In this document: positions 1-8,142 of the stretch, piece after piece | Layout of the letters: each line of letters begins with the position of its first letter | Numbering within the stretch: the first letter of the stretch is position 1 | Source of the DNA: Shewanella sp. GD04112 | Lineage (GTDB): Bacteria > Pseudomonadota > Gammaproteobacteria > Enterobacterales > Shewanellaceae | Direction of reading: 5' to 3' | Length of the DNA: 64,000 nucleotides | NCBI RefSeq assembly: GCF_029835735.1 | Contig: NZ_JAOEAL010000001.1 | Coordinates: forward strand, 434,001 to 498,000 | Notes under the pieces: generated by a model | What the model saw: the letters and a program-made list of their open reading frames with translations, nothing else | Told to the model about the DNA's origin: nothing | Databases searched by the model: none | Made by a program: the position numbers and the translations under genes

Positions 1-1175
1 AAGCCGTTGGCGGTGGTGTAAACCACACCATTGATGGTGACGGCTAAGGTGCTGTTGTCACCTAAATCGACAGTACCTTTGAAAATCAGGGTGTTGTCGT
101 TGGTGATAAAGTCACTGCTGGAGCTGCCGGTGTCTTGGGTGATGGCGGTGATGGCCACGGTGTTACCGTCGCCGTCTTGGTCAATCTTGGTGTCAATCAC
201 CACATCTTGGGTAACGGTTTTGCTGTTGCCGGCCACGTCGGTGACGGTGGCGCTGACAGGGTAAATGCCGTCAGGCAGCACAGTACCGGTCAGGTCGACG
301 CTCCAGTTACCTTGCGCATCAATCACTAAGCCGTTGGCGGTGGTGTAAACCACACCATTAATGGTGACGGCTAAGGTGCTGTTGTCACCTAAATCGACGG
401 TACCTTTGAAAATCAGAGTGTTGTCGTTGGTGATAAAGTCACTGCTGGAGCTGCCAGTGTCTTGGGTGATGGCGGTGATGGCCACGGTGTTACCGTCACC
501 GTCTTGGTCAATCTTGGTGTCAATCACCACATCTTGGGTAACGGTTTTGCTGTTGCCGGCCACGTCGGTGACGGTGGCGCTGACAGGGTAGGTGCCGTCA
601 GGCAGCACAGTACCGGTCAGGTCGACGCTCCAGTTACCTTGCGCATCAATCACTAAGCCGTTGGCGGTGGTGTAAACCACACCATTGATGGTGACGGCTA
701 AGGTGCTGTTGTCACCTAAATCGACAGTACCTTTGAAAATCAGAGTGTTGTCGTTGGTGATAAAGTCACTGCTGGAGCTGCCGGTGTCTTGGGTGATGGC
801 GGTGATGGCCACGGTGTTACCGTCACCGTCTTGGTCAATCTTGGTGTCAATCACCACATCTTGGGTAACAGTTTTGCTGTTGCCGGCCACGTCGGTGACG
901 GTGGCGCTGACGGGGTAAGTGCCGTCAGGCAGCACAGTACCGGTCAGGTCGACGCTCCAGTTACCTTGCGCATCAATCACTAAGCCGTTGGCGGTGGTGT
1001 AAACCACACCATTGATGGTGACGGCTAAGGTGCTGTTGTCACCTAAATCGACAGTACCTTTGAAAATCAGAGTGTTGTCGTTGGTGATAAAGTCACTGCT
1101 GGAGCTGCCGGTGTCTTGGGTGATGGCGGTGATGGCCACGGTGTTACCGTCACCGTCTTGGTCAATCTTGGTGTC
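1..1175 (-). repeat. 327-bp tandem repeats inside bpfA (109-residue Ig-like units)
   Basis: Equivalent positions recur at 31, 358, 685 and 1012, a period of exactly 327 bp, with only a few base differences between copies. About 3.6 copies are visible; the array continues past the left edge and stops at about 1175, where the sequence changes abruptly. On the minus strand each unit encodes one Ig-like domain including TVDLGDNSTLAVTINGVVYT. Confidence 0.95.
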
Positions 1176-3443
1176 GACGCTGCCGTTATCGCTGGCTTTT
1201 CCTGTGTTACCTGCAGGATCTGTGACTGAAGCATCTGCAGTGTAGCCACCTTCAGCGATAGGATTGGTCACATCAACTGCATAAGTTCCATCTGGGTTAA
1301 CCGTAGTTGTAAGAGTTTGTTGTGCTCCCGTACTGTCGGTAACAACGATAGTGATAGTACTACCTGGAGGAGCATCGGTTGTACCAGTGATAGTGGGCGT
1401 TGTATCTTGCGTGTCATCGGGTGCACTCACAGTGATCACTGGACCTGTAGTATCCAGAACTGCGGAATCACTGCCTTCTGGTGAGGTATTGCCTGCTGCA
1501 TCAGTTATGGTTGCAACGACAGTGATTGTTTCACCTTCATCAGGAGCTGGAAGCGTTAGATTAACAAATCCATTATCTATGTCTTCCTGCGTTAGGATGT
1601 AATCAACACCATTAACTGTGAGCGTATCTCCCGCATTCGCGCCAGTACCCTCCAAGCCAATAGTGACGTTTACTTCGGTTGCTCCACCAAGTTCTTCATT
1701 ACTGATGAAGCCGTCATTGTTAGTGTCTGTAGTGATAGTGACACTAGGACCGCCATTTGCAACCGGAGTGATATTAATCGTTAATGTTGCGGTTGAGCCA
1801 GTATTGGTGGTGTAAGTAATGACGGGTACTTGGCCATTCCAGAATTCGTTAGGCGTAAATGTGTAGGAGCCGTCGGCATTGATGACTAAGCTACCGCCTT
1901 CTAAAGTAACTGTGGTGCCTGCTGCAACCGTTTGACCGTTGACTGTAAAGCTGGTCACGGACAGTTCATTGTCCACATCGCTATCGTTATCTAGCACGTT
2001 ACCAGTTGCTACCGTATTTTCATCGACAGTATTTGTGTCGTTGGCAAGAACTGATGGGTCATCCACTGGGGTGACATTAATGGTTAAGGTGGCGGTTGCA
2101 CCAGTGTTGGTGGTGTAAGTAATCACCGGTACTGTGCCATTCCAGTTGGCGTTTGGCGTGAAGGTGTAAGAGCCGTCGGCGTTGATGATTAAACTGCCAC
2201 CTTCTAAGGCAACAGTGGTGCCCGCAGTCACGGTATTGCCGTTTACGGTGAAGCTGACAACAGACAAGGTATTATCAATATCACTGTCATTGCTAAGGAC
2301 GTTACCGGTGGCAACGGAATCTTCAGCAACGGTATTGGTATCGTTAACCAAGACTGATGGGTCATCCACAGGGGTGACATTAATGGTTAAGGTGGCGGTT
2401 GATCCAGTGTTGGTGGTGTAGGTGATGACTGGTACTTGTCCATTCCAGTTGGCGTTGGGCGTGAAGGTGTAAGAGCCGTCGGCGTTGATGATTAAACTGC
2501 CGCCTTCTAAGGCAACAGTGGTGCCCGCAGTCACGGTATTGCCGTTTACGGTGAAGCTGACAACAGACAAGGTGCTGTCAATATCACTGTCATTGCTAAG
2601 GACGTTACCGGTGGCAACGGAATCTTCAGCAACGGTATTGGTATCGTTAACCAAGACTGATGGATCATCCACTGGGGTGACATTAATGGTTAAGGTGGCG
2701 GTTGCACCAGTGTTGGTGGTGTAAGTAATCACCGGTACTGTGCCATTCCAGTTGGCGTTGGGCGTGAAGGTGTAAGAGCCGTCGGCGTTGATGATTAAAC
2801 TGCCGCCTTCTAAGGCAACAGTGGTGCCCGCAGTCACGGTATTGCCGTTTACGGTGAAGCTGACAACAGACAAGGTACTGTCAATATCACTGTCATTGCT
2901 AAGGACGTTACCGGTGGCAGCGGAGTCTTCATCTACGGTAATGCTGTCGTTAACGAGCAAGGATGGGGAGTCTGTGGCAATTGACTGTTCGGGAGAGTCG
3001 GGTGCAAATGCGGCTAGTGTTTGTCCAGAAGTGCTATAACCTGATGTGGCGAGAGCTTCTGAACCATCACGAGCAAGGCTAACATAGCCAGAGTTACCAT
3101 CACTGGCTGGTGCATTCCCTGCTGCGGTTTCAGGTAAATTTTTAGTTGGGTCTTCACCTGAAGCAATAAGATCTTGTAATGCTTGAATTTCATCAGGTGT
3201 GGCTTCACCTGTTACTGGGGCAACAACCGCAGCAGATGCTGGATTGACTTCTATTTCATTAGACAGCTTGGTGCCATCATCGAAAGTGATTTCATAAGTC
3301 GCGTTTTCGCCGATATGGAGAACTGCACCCTTTGGGAGTTGTTCGCCATCCTTAGCGGGTTGATTTGAACCATTAACCTCGACTTCGATTTGCCCTTTAA
3401 CAAGTTTCAGCAAACCTTTCTTTGTTGTAATGATCGATCCCAT
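1..3443 (-). CDS. bpfA: Giant LapA/BpfA-type repeat adhesin, N-terminal part (truncated by window edge)
   Basis: Open on the minus strand from an ATG at 3443 (GGGAG six bases upstream) to the left edge; at least 1147 residues are visible and the C terminus is missing. Residues 1 to about 105 match the LapA-family retention module, beginning MGSIITTKKGLLKLVKGQIE, followed by TAAG at residues 106-109, the kind of site that the periplasmic protease LapG cuts to release such adhesins. Next come about four cadherin/VCBS-like repeats of about 101 residues, a stretch of mixed Ig-like domains, then near-identical 109-residue Ig-like repeats with an Asp/Gly-rich DQDGDG motif. By family knowledge the protein anchors in the outer membrane, promotes biofilm and is controlled through c-di-GMP via LapD/LapG. 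Neighbouring hemY-X-D-C matches the bpfA locus of Shewanella. The C-terminal RTX/type I secretion signal would lie outside the window. Confidence 0.93.
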   Translation of the reverse strand, partial: MGSIITTKKGLLKLVKGQIEVEVNGSNQPAKDGEQLPKGAVLHIGENATYEITFDDGTKLSNEIEVNPASAAVVAPVTGEATPDEIQALQDLIASGEDPTKNLPETAAGNAPASDGNSGYVSLARDGSEALATSGYSTSGQTLAAFAPDSPEQSIATDSPSLLVNDSITVDEDSAATGNVLSNDSDIDSTLSVVSFTVNGNTVTAGTTVALEGGSLIINADGSYTFTPNANWNGTVPVITYTTNTGATATLTINVTPVDDPSVLVNDTNTVAEDSVATGNVLSNDSDIDSTLSVVSFTVNGNTVTAGTTVALEGGSLIINADGSYTFTPNANWNGQVPVITYTTNTGSTATLTINVTPVDDPSVLVNDTNTVAEDSVATGNVLSNDSDIDNTLSVVSFTVNGNTVTAGTTVALEGGSLIINADGSYTFTPNANWNGTVPVITYTTNTGATATLTINVTPVDDPSVLANDTNTVDENTVATGNVLDNDSDVDNELSVTSFTVNGQTVAAGTTVTLEGGSLVINADGSYTFTPNEFWNGQVPVITYTTNTGSTATLTINITPVANGGPSVTITTDTNNDGFISNEELGGATEVNVTIGLEGTGANAGDTLTVNGVDYILTQEDIDNGFVNLTLPAPDEGETITVVATITDAAGNTSPEGSDSAVLDTTGPVITVSAPDDTQDTTPTITGTTDAPPGSTITIVVTDSTGAQQTLTTTVNPDGTYAVDVTNPIAEGGYTADASVTDPAGNTGKASDNGSVDTKIDQDGDGNTVAITAITQDTGSSSSDFITNDNTLIFKGTVDLGDNSTLAVTINGVVYTTANGLVIDAQGNWSVDLTGTVLPDGTYPVSATVTDVAGNSKTVTQDVVIDTKIDQDGDGNTVAITAITQDTGSSSSDFITNDNTLIFKGTVDLGDNSTLAVTINGVVYTTANGLVIDAQGNWSVDLTGTVLPDGTYPVSATVTDVAGNSKTVTQDVVIDTKIDQDGDGNTVAITAITQDTGSSSSDFITNDNTLIFKGTVDLGDNSTLAVTINGVVYTTANGLVIDAQGNWSVDLTGTVLPDGIYPVSATVTDVAGNSKTVTQDVVIDTKIDQDGDGNTVAITAITQDTGSSSSDFITNDNTLIFKGTVDLGDNSTLAVTINGVVYTTANG
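1748..2959 (-). repeat. 303-bp tandem repeats inside bpfA (101-residue cadherin/VCBS-like units)
   Basis: CTGATGGGTCATCCAC or a one-base variant recurs at 2051, 2354 and 2657, a period of 303 bp, giving three nearly identical copies. A fourth, diverged copy lies at about 1748-2050. On the minus strand each unit encodes a domain with the VAEDSVATGNVLSNDSDID signature typical of tandem adhesin repeats. Confidence 0.93.
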
Positions 3444-3788
3444 AATTAGCTCCCAACAGCCAAAGTGTGTTAATCCGAAGATGCACAAATTCAACAAATA
3501 TGCTGAATTGTGATACAAGTGGCTAAATTTTAGCTTGGCCGCGTGTGTAAGTCAATTTTTTGACGCGCCGGAATGGCTTGCTATAACTGGATTTTAAGGG
3601 GTGGAGTACGAAAAAATGGCACTTAAAAGTGACAGAACTAGATGTAGTATCTTAAAACGCAAAAGAAACTGCATTTAGTGTCTCTTAACTATCAAAATAA
3701 ACATATTAATAACAAATTATTCTTAAGATCGGGTTTAATATTTTATAAATGATGTGCGGCAAGTATGTTCAAGGTTGAATGAGGAGGG
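3444..3788 (-). promoter_or_regulatory. AT-rich intergenic region upstream of bpfA
   Basis: About 345 bases without a credible reading frame lie between the end of hemY and the adhesin start. The region is strongly AT-rich and must hold the adhesin promoter and leader. A loose minus-strand match to TTGAAC followed by TATAAA is present around 3735-3775, but the spacing is imperfect, so no promoter is assigned. Confidence 0.5.
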
Positions 3789-3815
3789 ACCGCAATCCGC
3801 CTAATGGATTGCGGT
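3789..3815 (-). terminator. Hairpin after hemY, possible terminator
   Basis: A perfect 10-bp stem (ACCGCAATCC with GGATTGCGGT, 7-base loop) lies 10 bases past the hemY stop. There is no T-run on the minus strand, so it may be a weak terminator or an RNA-stabilising hairpin. Confidence 0.5.
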
Positions 3816-3824
3816 TGATAGAAA

Positions 3825-4991
3825 TTATAGGTTTACTGCCTGACGATAGCTTTGGTTAGCATGACCTTGTTCGCCAAGTTGCTCTTGAATACGTGCTAAC
3901 GCCAGCCAAGAGTCTTTACTCGGAGCAAGACGACAAACATTCTGCCAGCGGATTTTGGCTTCTTTCATATCCCGGGTTTGTTGGTAGAGTAGCGCTAAAC
4001 ACCGTTGGTAATCAGCATTGTTCTCATGGGTGATTTCATGCTTGAGTAATTGCTTGCGGATCTCTTCGTCATGGGCGGTGACGATCTGTGGGATCACTTC
4101 TAACAGTGCAGACTCTGGCGAGCTACGTAGCTTTTTCGAGAGTAATTTAAGCGCTTGGTCTTTACGATTGAAGCGGCATAAGCCCATGGCATAAATCGCT
4201 AAAAACTCAGACTGGTTACGTTCATCGCGTGAAAGCCATTGCCAGCATTGTTCTAGGGCTTCTTCCCCTTTTAGACTCGCCGCTTTTAATAGGGCGCAAT
4301 GGGTTTCAACATTCAGCGTATTTAACTTTGCATCCTCTAAGATCTGGCGTTTCTTCAGTATTGGGAGCAATAGCTTAAGCGCTTCCCAATCTTCCTGGGC
4401 GCGATATAACTCGAGGGCGAGTTTCAGCACAGGGGCTTTACTCTTGCTAGTTGGGGCTAACTTATCGAGCTCGGCTCTGGCTAAGGCTAATTCACCTTGT
4501 TTAAGTAAATAACGGGTACGAGTGGTTGCTACCGCATTGGCCGTCATAGGCTGCGCTTCTGCGCGGGCAAGATATTGATCTCGTTCGGCAATTTTATTTT
4601 GATGTTGAGCAGCACGTGCAGCGGCTAACAAATTTAATGCTGGCAGTTCACCGTTGTCGGCCCCTTTAATCATGGCGCGTTCTGCCGCAGGCCAATCTTC
4701 TTCGGCAATCGCGAGTGCGCCCATCAAAGTGTGTTTCTTGGCAGACCGGCGACGCCAATGCTGCGGGATAAAACGGCTACGAAGCAGCAGATTAATCACA
4801 GTGATCACTAACCATTCCAGCACTTGGAATAGCGCATAAAACACGATTAACATGACGATGCCAAAAACTAAACTGGTCTCAAGCTGGTAATCACCCGCGG
4901 CAATATACACATAGCCAGTATTGCCAACAATCCAGGGGCTGATACACAGGCCTAAAAGTATAATACCAAGAAATATTAATGCCTTAATCAT
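3825..4991 (-). CDS. hemY: HemY, membrane TPR protein of the heme operon
   Basis: 388 residues. The N terminus has two hydrophobic segments (about residues 3-25 and 40-65), followed by a long alpha-helical region with tetratricopeptide character (repeated Ala/Leu-rich helices, for example LALLYQQTRDMKEAKIRWQNV). The HemY family is an inner-membrane protein encoded next to late heme genes; its exact role is not established, and it must not be confused with protoporphyrinogen oxidase, which is called HemY in Gram-positives. It is last in the hemC-D-X-Y cluster, its ATG overlaps the end of hemX by four bases, and it is probably translationally coupled. Confidence 0.92.
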   Translation of the reverse strand: MIKALIFLGIILLGLCISPWIVGNTGYVYIAAGDYQLETSLVFGIVMLIVFYALFQVLEWLVITVINLLLRSRFIPQHWRRRSAKKHTLMGALAIAEEDWPAAERAMIKGADNGELPALNLLAAARAAQHQNKIAERDQYLARAEAQPMTANAVATTRTRYLLKQGELALARAELDKLAPTSKSKAPVLKLALELYRAQEDWEALKLLLPILKKRQILEDAKLNTLNVETHCALLKAASLKGEEALEQCWQWLSRDERNQSEFLAIYAMGLCRFNRKDQALKLLSKKLRSSPESALLEVIPQIVTAHDEEIRKQLLKHEITHENNADYQRCLALLYQQTRDMKEAKIRWQNVCRLAPSKDSWLALARIQEQLGEQGHANQSYRQAVNL

Positions 4992-6217
4992 AGCTGCGGT
5001 TCCTCTGAAGAGGTGAGTTCACCATAGCTGGTTAACTGTAATAACAGCGGTTTAGCGGCAAAGGATTTTAGCGTAATAGGGTCAAGATCGAGTGTTGCCA
5101 ACTTGTCGATTTCGGCAATGGCCTCGCTAGTTTGATGCGCTTGAACATCAAAATAGGTTTGGATCCACTGGCGCGCCATCATCAGTGATTGATGATAAGC
5201 GGCTCTATCATAGCGATAGAGTGCCAGTTGTGATTGCAGCAGTTTATGGCGGATATTCTCAATCAAATACCATTGTTGCTCTGGAGCAAGTAGGGTTGGC
5301 GCATCGGCGGTGCGATGACGAATAGTAATAAAATCTTGAGTCAACGCCTTCCAGGTTTTACTCAGATTACTTTGCCAATCGTTAAGATCGCCGGAAATGG
5401 TCGTATCTTCAGCCGTGCTTGCTTCAGCATCGGCACGATTTAGCGGCAATTTGTCAAGTTGGTCTATTAAGGCATCGAGTGCTAATACACCACCTTCAAT
5501 ATCCAAACTCTTAATATTGGTGGTCGCCGCAATATCCTTTGCCAATGCCTTACGGATTGGCAGTAAGGCGGGGTTGTTCATCGCGGCAATAGTTTCATCT
5601 GCGGATTTTAATAAATCGGTTGCCGTACGTGGATCTTTTTCGAGCCAAAGCTTACGTCCAGCCATGTTTACTAGATATTCGGCTTCTGAGGCCATCCAGT
5701 GGGTTGGGCTGCGCTGGGCCAGTTTCTCTAGTCTGTCCTGTAACTGGTTTTGATCTGTGGCAAGCTTAGATAACTCTTGGAAGGTTTTTGCATCTGAGAG
5801 TTGTTGTTGCTCAAGTTGTGCAAGACGCTGATTTGGGACGAGTAAAGCCTGTTGCAACTGATCTTGCAGGGCTAGATTTTTCGTCTCTTGCAGTTGAAGC
5901 TGTTGCTGCATTTGTTGATATAGCAAATAGCCACCACCTATGGTGCAAACGGTCAAGCCTAAGGCCAGTAGTACACCAAAACGAATAGCCCATGAGCTAC
6001 GATTCACTTGCACCACTTGGCGAGCAGCTTGGGTCGATTCGGGTTTACTGGCTTGCGACTTAGTGTCGGCAGGTTTGACTTCTTGTTCTTCAGGCTTGCT
6101 CGCCTGTGACTCAGAAGCTTGGTTGTGTGGTGCAGCGTCATCGGTATTGACCGATGTGGCGAGAACTGGGATAGCCTGTGACTCTGGGCTTTGGGCGTCG
6201 TGCTTGTTGTTATCCAT
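4988..6217 (-). CDS. hemX: HemX, inner-membrane protein of the heme operon
   Basis: 409 residues. The cytoplasmic N-terminal 75 residues are Gln/Ser/Lys/Pro-rich and low-complexity. A single membrane segment follows at about residues 78-102 (GVLLALGLTVCTIGGGYLLY), then a Gln-rich coiled coil (about 103-170) and a helical periplasmic domain. Family members in E. coli and Shewanella sit between hemD and hemY. The old label uroporphyrin-III methyltransferase has no support from motifs seen here. AGGACTG just upstream supports the ATG at 6217. The function is unknown; a scaffold role with HemY is inferred from context only. Confidence 0.92.
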   Translation of the reverse strand: MDNNKHDAQSPESQAIPVLATSVNTDDAAPHNQASESQASKPEEQEVKPADTKSQASKPESTQAARQVVQVNRSSWAIRFGVLLALGLTVCTIGGGYLLYQQMQQQLQLQETKNLALQDQLQQALLVPNQRLAQLEQQQLSDAKTFQELSKLATDQNQLQDRLEKLAQRSPTHWMASEAEYLVNMAGRKLWLEKDPRTATDLLKSADETIAAMNNPALLPIRKALAKDIAATTNIKSLDIEGGVLALDALIDQLDKLPLNRADAEASTAEDTTISGDLNDWQSNLSKTWKALTQDFITIRHRTADAPTLLAPEQQWYLIENIRHKLLQSQLALYRYDRAAYHQSLMMARQWIQTYFDVQAHQTSEAIAEIDKLATLDLDPITLKSFAAKPLLLQLTSYGELTSSEEPQL

Positions 6218-6277
6218 TTAACAGTCCTTAAAATCATGCTACTGCCGAAATTCGAGTAAAATCGGGCTAAATAGCAC

Positions 6278-7018
6278 TTAGAGTTTAAGGGCGTTTAGCA
6301 CGGCTTTGCTGTTGGCGGCATTGGCATTGGTGACTTGGGTTATACCAAAGGCATGAGCTTGAGCTTCTACTCGGTTACTGGGGACTATGATATGACATGA
6401 GCGCAGCCATGCAAATAACTCTTTTGGCACTAGATTAATCAGATTATCCAGTACTTCACCACTCGTCACGACAATAGTATCTATCCCTAAGTCTCGCCAG
6501 TGTTGGCTAACCGCGGCGCCATCGAGTGGTGGGCAAGCGCGTTGATAGACTTCCCAATAGCGCAGCTTCGCGCCTCTGGCACTCAGTTGCTCAGCGAGGG
6601 CTTCACGACCACCGACACCACGAATGATAGTGATATGTTTGCCTTGGATATGTTGCAGTGCAGGCAATGTCAGCAAGCCTTCTGTTTGCTGACAATCATC
6701 CGGTGCTTCGAGAGCTTCAATTCCCTTCTCTTGCAGTGCTTCCCACGTAGCATGACCTACGGCGAAATAAGATACGCTTGGCCAGTCTTTAACTTGGGCT
6801 GTATCGACTTTAAACGCAGCATCAGCAAAGCTGACTGCATTGGCGCTGATACAGATAACCATATCGACATGGGCTAGGGGATGCGAAGAGTCAGGCGGCA
6901 GCGGAGGCGTGGCCTCAACGCAGAGCAGTGGCGTCACGCAGTGTTCGATGCCTCTTTCATTCAAGGCATCGACCATTGACTGATTGCGCCCCTCGGGGCG
7001 CGTCAGTAAGACTTTCAT
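6278..7018 (-). CDS. hemD: Uroporphyrinogen-III synthase
   Basis: 246 residues, the usual length for HemD. The enzyme closes hydroxymethylbilane into uroporphyrinogen III with inversion of ring D, in the cytosol. Visible family features include the N-terminal VLLTRPEGRNQ stretch, the central ITIIRGVGGREALAEQLSARG segment and the C-terminal IDTIVVTSGEVLDNL segment, matching the two alternating lobes of this poorly conserved family. It begins four bases after the hemC stop, so the two are surely cotranscribed and act consecutively in tetrapyrrole synthesis. Confidence 0.96.
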   Translation of the reverse strand: MKVLLTRPEGRNQSMVDALNERGIEHCVTPLLCVEATPPLPPDSSHPLAHVDMVICISANAVSFADAAFKVDTAQVKDWPSVSYFAVGHATWEALQEKGIEALEAPDDCQQTEGLLTLPALQHIQGKHITIIRGVGGREALAEQLSARGAKLRYWEVYQRACPPLDGAAVSQHWRDLGIDTIVVTSGEVLDNLINLVPKELFAWLRSCHIIVPSNRVEAQAHAFGITQVTNANAANSKAVLNALKL

Positions 7019-7022
7019 CGTC

Positions 7023-7955
7023 TTAGGCTTTGGCGTAAACAGCGTCGAGGATGCTTTTAGCGCCTTTGCTCAGTAGTTCTTCAGCAAGGGCAACACCGAG
7101 TTGCGTCGCTTCGGTCTTTGGACCTGTGATCACGCCTTCGATGATTTCGCTACCATCTGGATTACCAACGAGGCCGCGCAGTGTCATCTCATCACCATCG
7201 ATTTCGGCAAAGGCGCCAATAGGAACTTGGCAACCACCTTCGAGGCGAGTATTCATGGCGCGTTCGGCAATAACTCGGTAGCGCGTTTCTAAGTGTTCTA
7301 ATGGTGCCAATAATGCTTTAACGCGTTCATCGTTAGTGCGGCATTCAATACCGACAGCACCTTGACCGTTTGCGGGTAAGGATTCTTCCGCAGAAATAAA
7401 GCTGGCAATACGTTCTGATAATTTCAGGCGAATTAAACCCGCCGCAGCCAGGATAATCGCATCGTATTCGCCGTTATCGAGTTTCGCGAGGCGAGTACCC
7501 ACGTTGCCACGCAGATCTTTGATAATCAGGTCTGGGCGTGAGGCGCGCAGTTGGCACTGACGGCGTAGGCTTGAGGTGCCTACCGTGGCACCGAGTGGCA
7601 GCTCACTGATTGACTTATAAAGGTTAGACACAAAGGCATCGCGTGGATCTTCGCGTTCACAAATCACTTCCAACCCTAAGCCTTCGGGGAAATCTACTGG
7701 CACGTCTTTCATCGAGTGTACGGCGATATCGGCTTGGTCTTCGAGCATAGCGACTTCGAGTTCTTTCACAAACAAGCCTTTACCACCAACTTTCGCTAAT
7801 GGCGTGTCTAAGATAACATCGCCCTTAGTGCTCATTGGCAATAGCTCCACCACAATACCTGGGTGAACGCGTTCTAATTCTGCTTTAACAAATTCAGCTT
7901 GCCACATGGCCAGCGGACTCTTGCGGGTAGCGATACGTATGCGGTTTTCAGACAT
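7023..7955 (-). CDS. hemC: Porphobilinogen deaminase (hydroxymethylbilane synthase)
   Basis: 310 residues. Polymerises four porphobilinogens into hydroxymethylbilane. The catalytic aspartate is visible in AVHSMKDVP (D84), the substrate-binding arginines in [12 protein letters not shown] and [12 protein letters not shown], and the cysteine that holds the dipyrromethane cofactor in [11 protein letters not shown] (C242); these positions match the E. coli enzyme. First gene of the minus-strand heme cluster, divergent from cyaA across about 190 bases, the arrangement also seen in enterics. Confidence 0.98.
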   Translation of the reverse strand: MSENRIRIATRKSPLAMWQAEFVKAELERVHPGIVVELLPMSTKGDVILDTPLAKVGGKGLFVKELEVAMLEDQADIAVHSMKDVPVDFPEGLGLEVICEREDPRDAFVSNLYKSISELPLGATVGTSSLRRQCQLRASRPDLIIKDLRGNVGTRLAKLDNGEYDAIILAAAGLIRLKLSERIASFISAEESLPANGQGAVGIECRTNDERVKALLAPLEHLETRYRVIAERAMNTRLEGGCQVPIGAFAEIDGDEMTLRGLVGNPDGSEIIEGVITGPKTEATQLGVALAEELLSKGAKSILDAVYAKA

Positions 7956-8065
7956 GCCTAGTTTCCATCCGAGATCTTAGTTGCGCCAATGCTAACATTG
8001 GCTATTCGTGAATGTAAGGAAGGCGTATCGATTCTTTGAAGTCGGCGGCGTTCTAAATTGGCTTA

Positions 8066-8087
8066 AAGTGTGACGAACTTCTCATTT
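8066..8087. promoter_or_regulatory. CRP-like site between hemC and cyaA
   Basis: TGTGA, six bases, TCTCA, flanked by AA on the left and TTT on the right, matches the 22-bp CRP consensus except for one base of the right half-site core. It lies 56 bases upstream of the cyaA GTG. In E. coli CRP-cAMP represses cyaA from a site near its promoter, so feedback control is a reasonable inference. Confidence 0.55.
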
Positions 8088-8142
8088 GGTTGCTCAACTT
8101 TGCAAAAGTGTTAACATGAGCACACTTCTTACTCGTGCTTAA

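Noticed and set aside
1..2959. Tandem repeats considered as a CRISPR array
   Set aside because: Repeat units are 303 and 327 bp, contiguous, coding and without spacers.
31..3368. Repeated plus-strand reading frames of 60-83 codons
   Set aside because: They are the reverse strand of the adhesin repeats; their periodic recurrence follows the 327- and 303-bp units, and the minus strand stays open with a convincing N-terminal module.
5397..6237. Several frames opposite or overlapping hemX
   Set aside because: hemX has clear family structure and codon use; the others have no ribosome sites and overlap it entirely.
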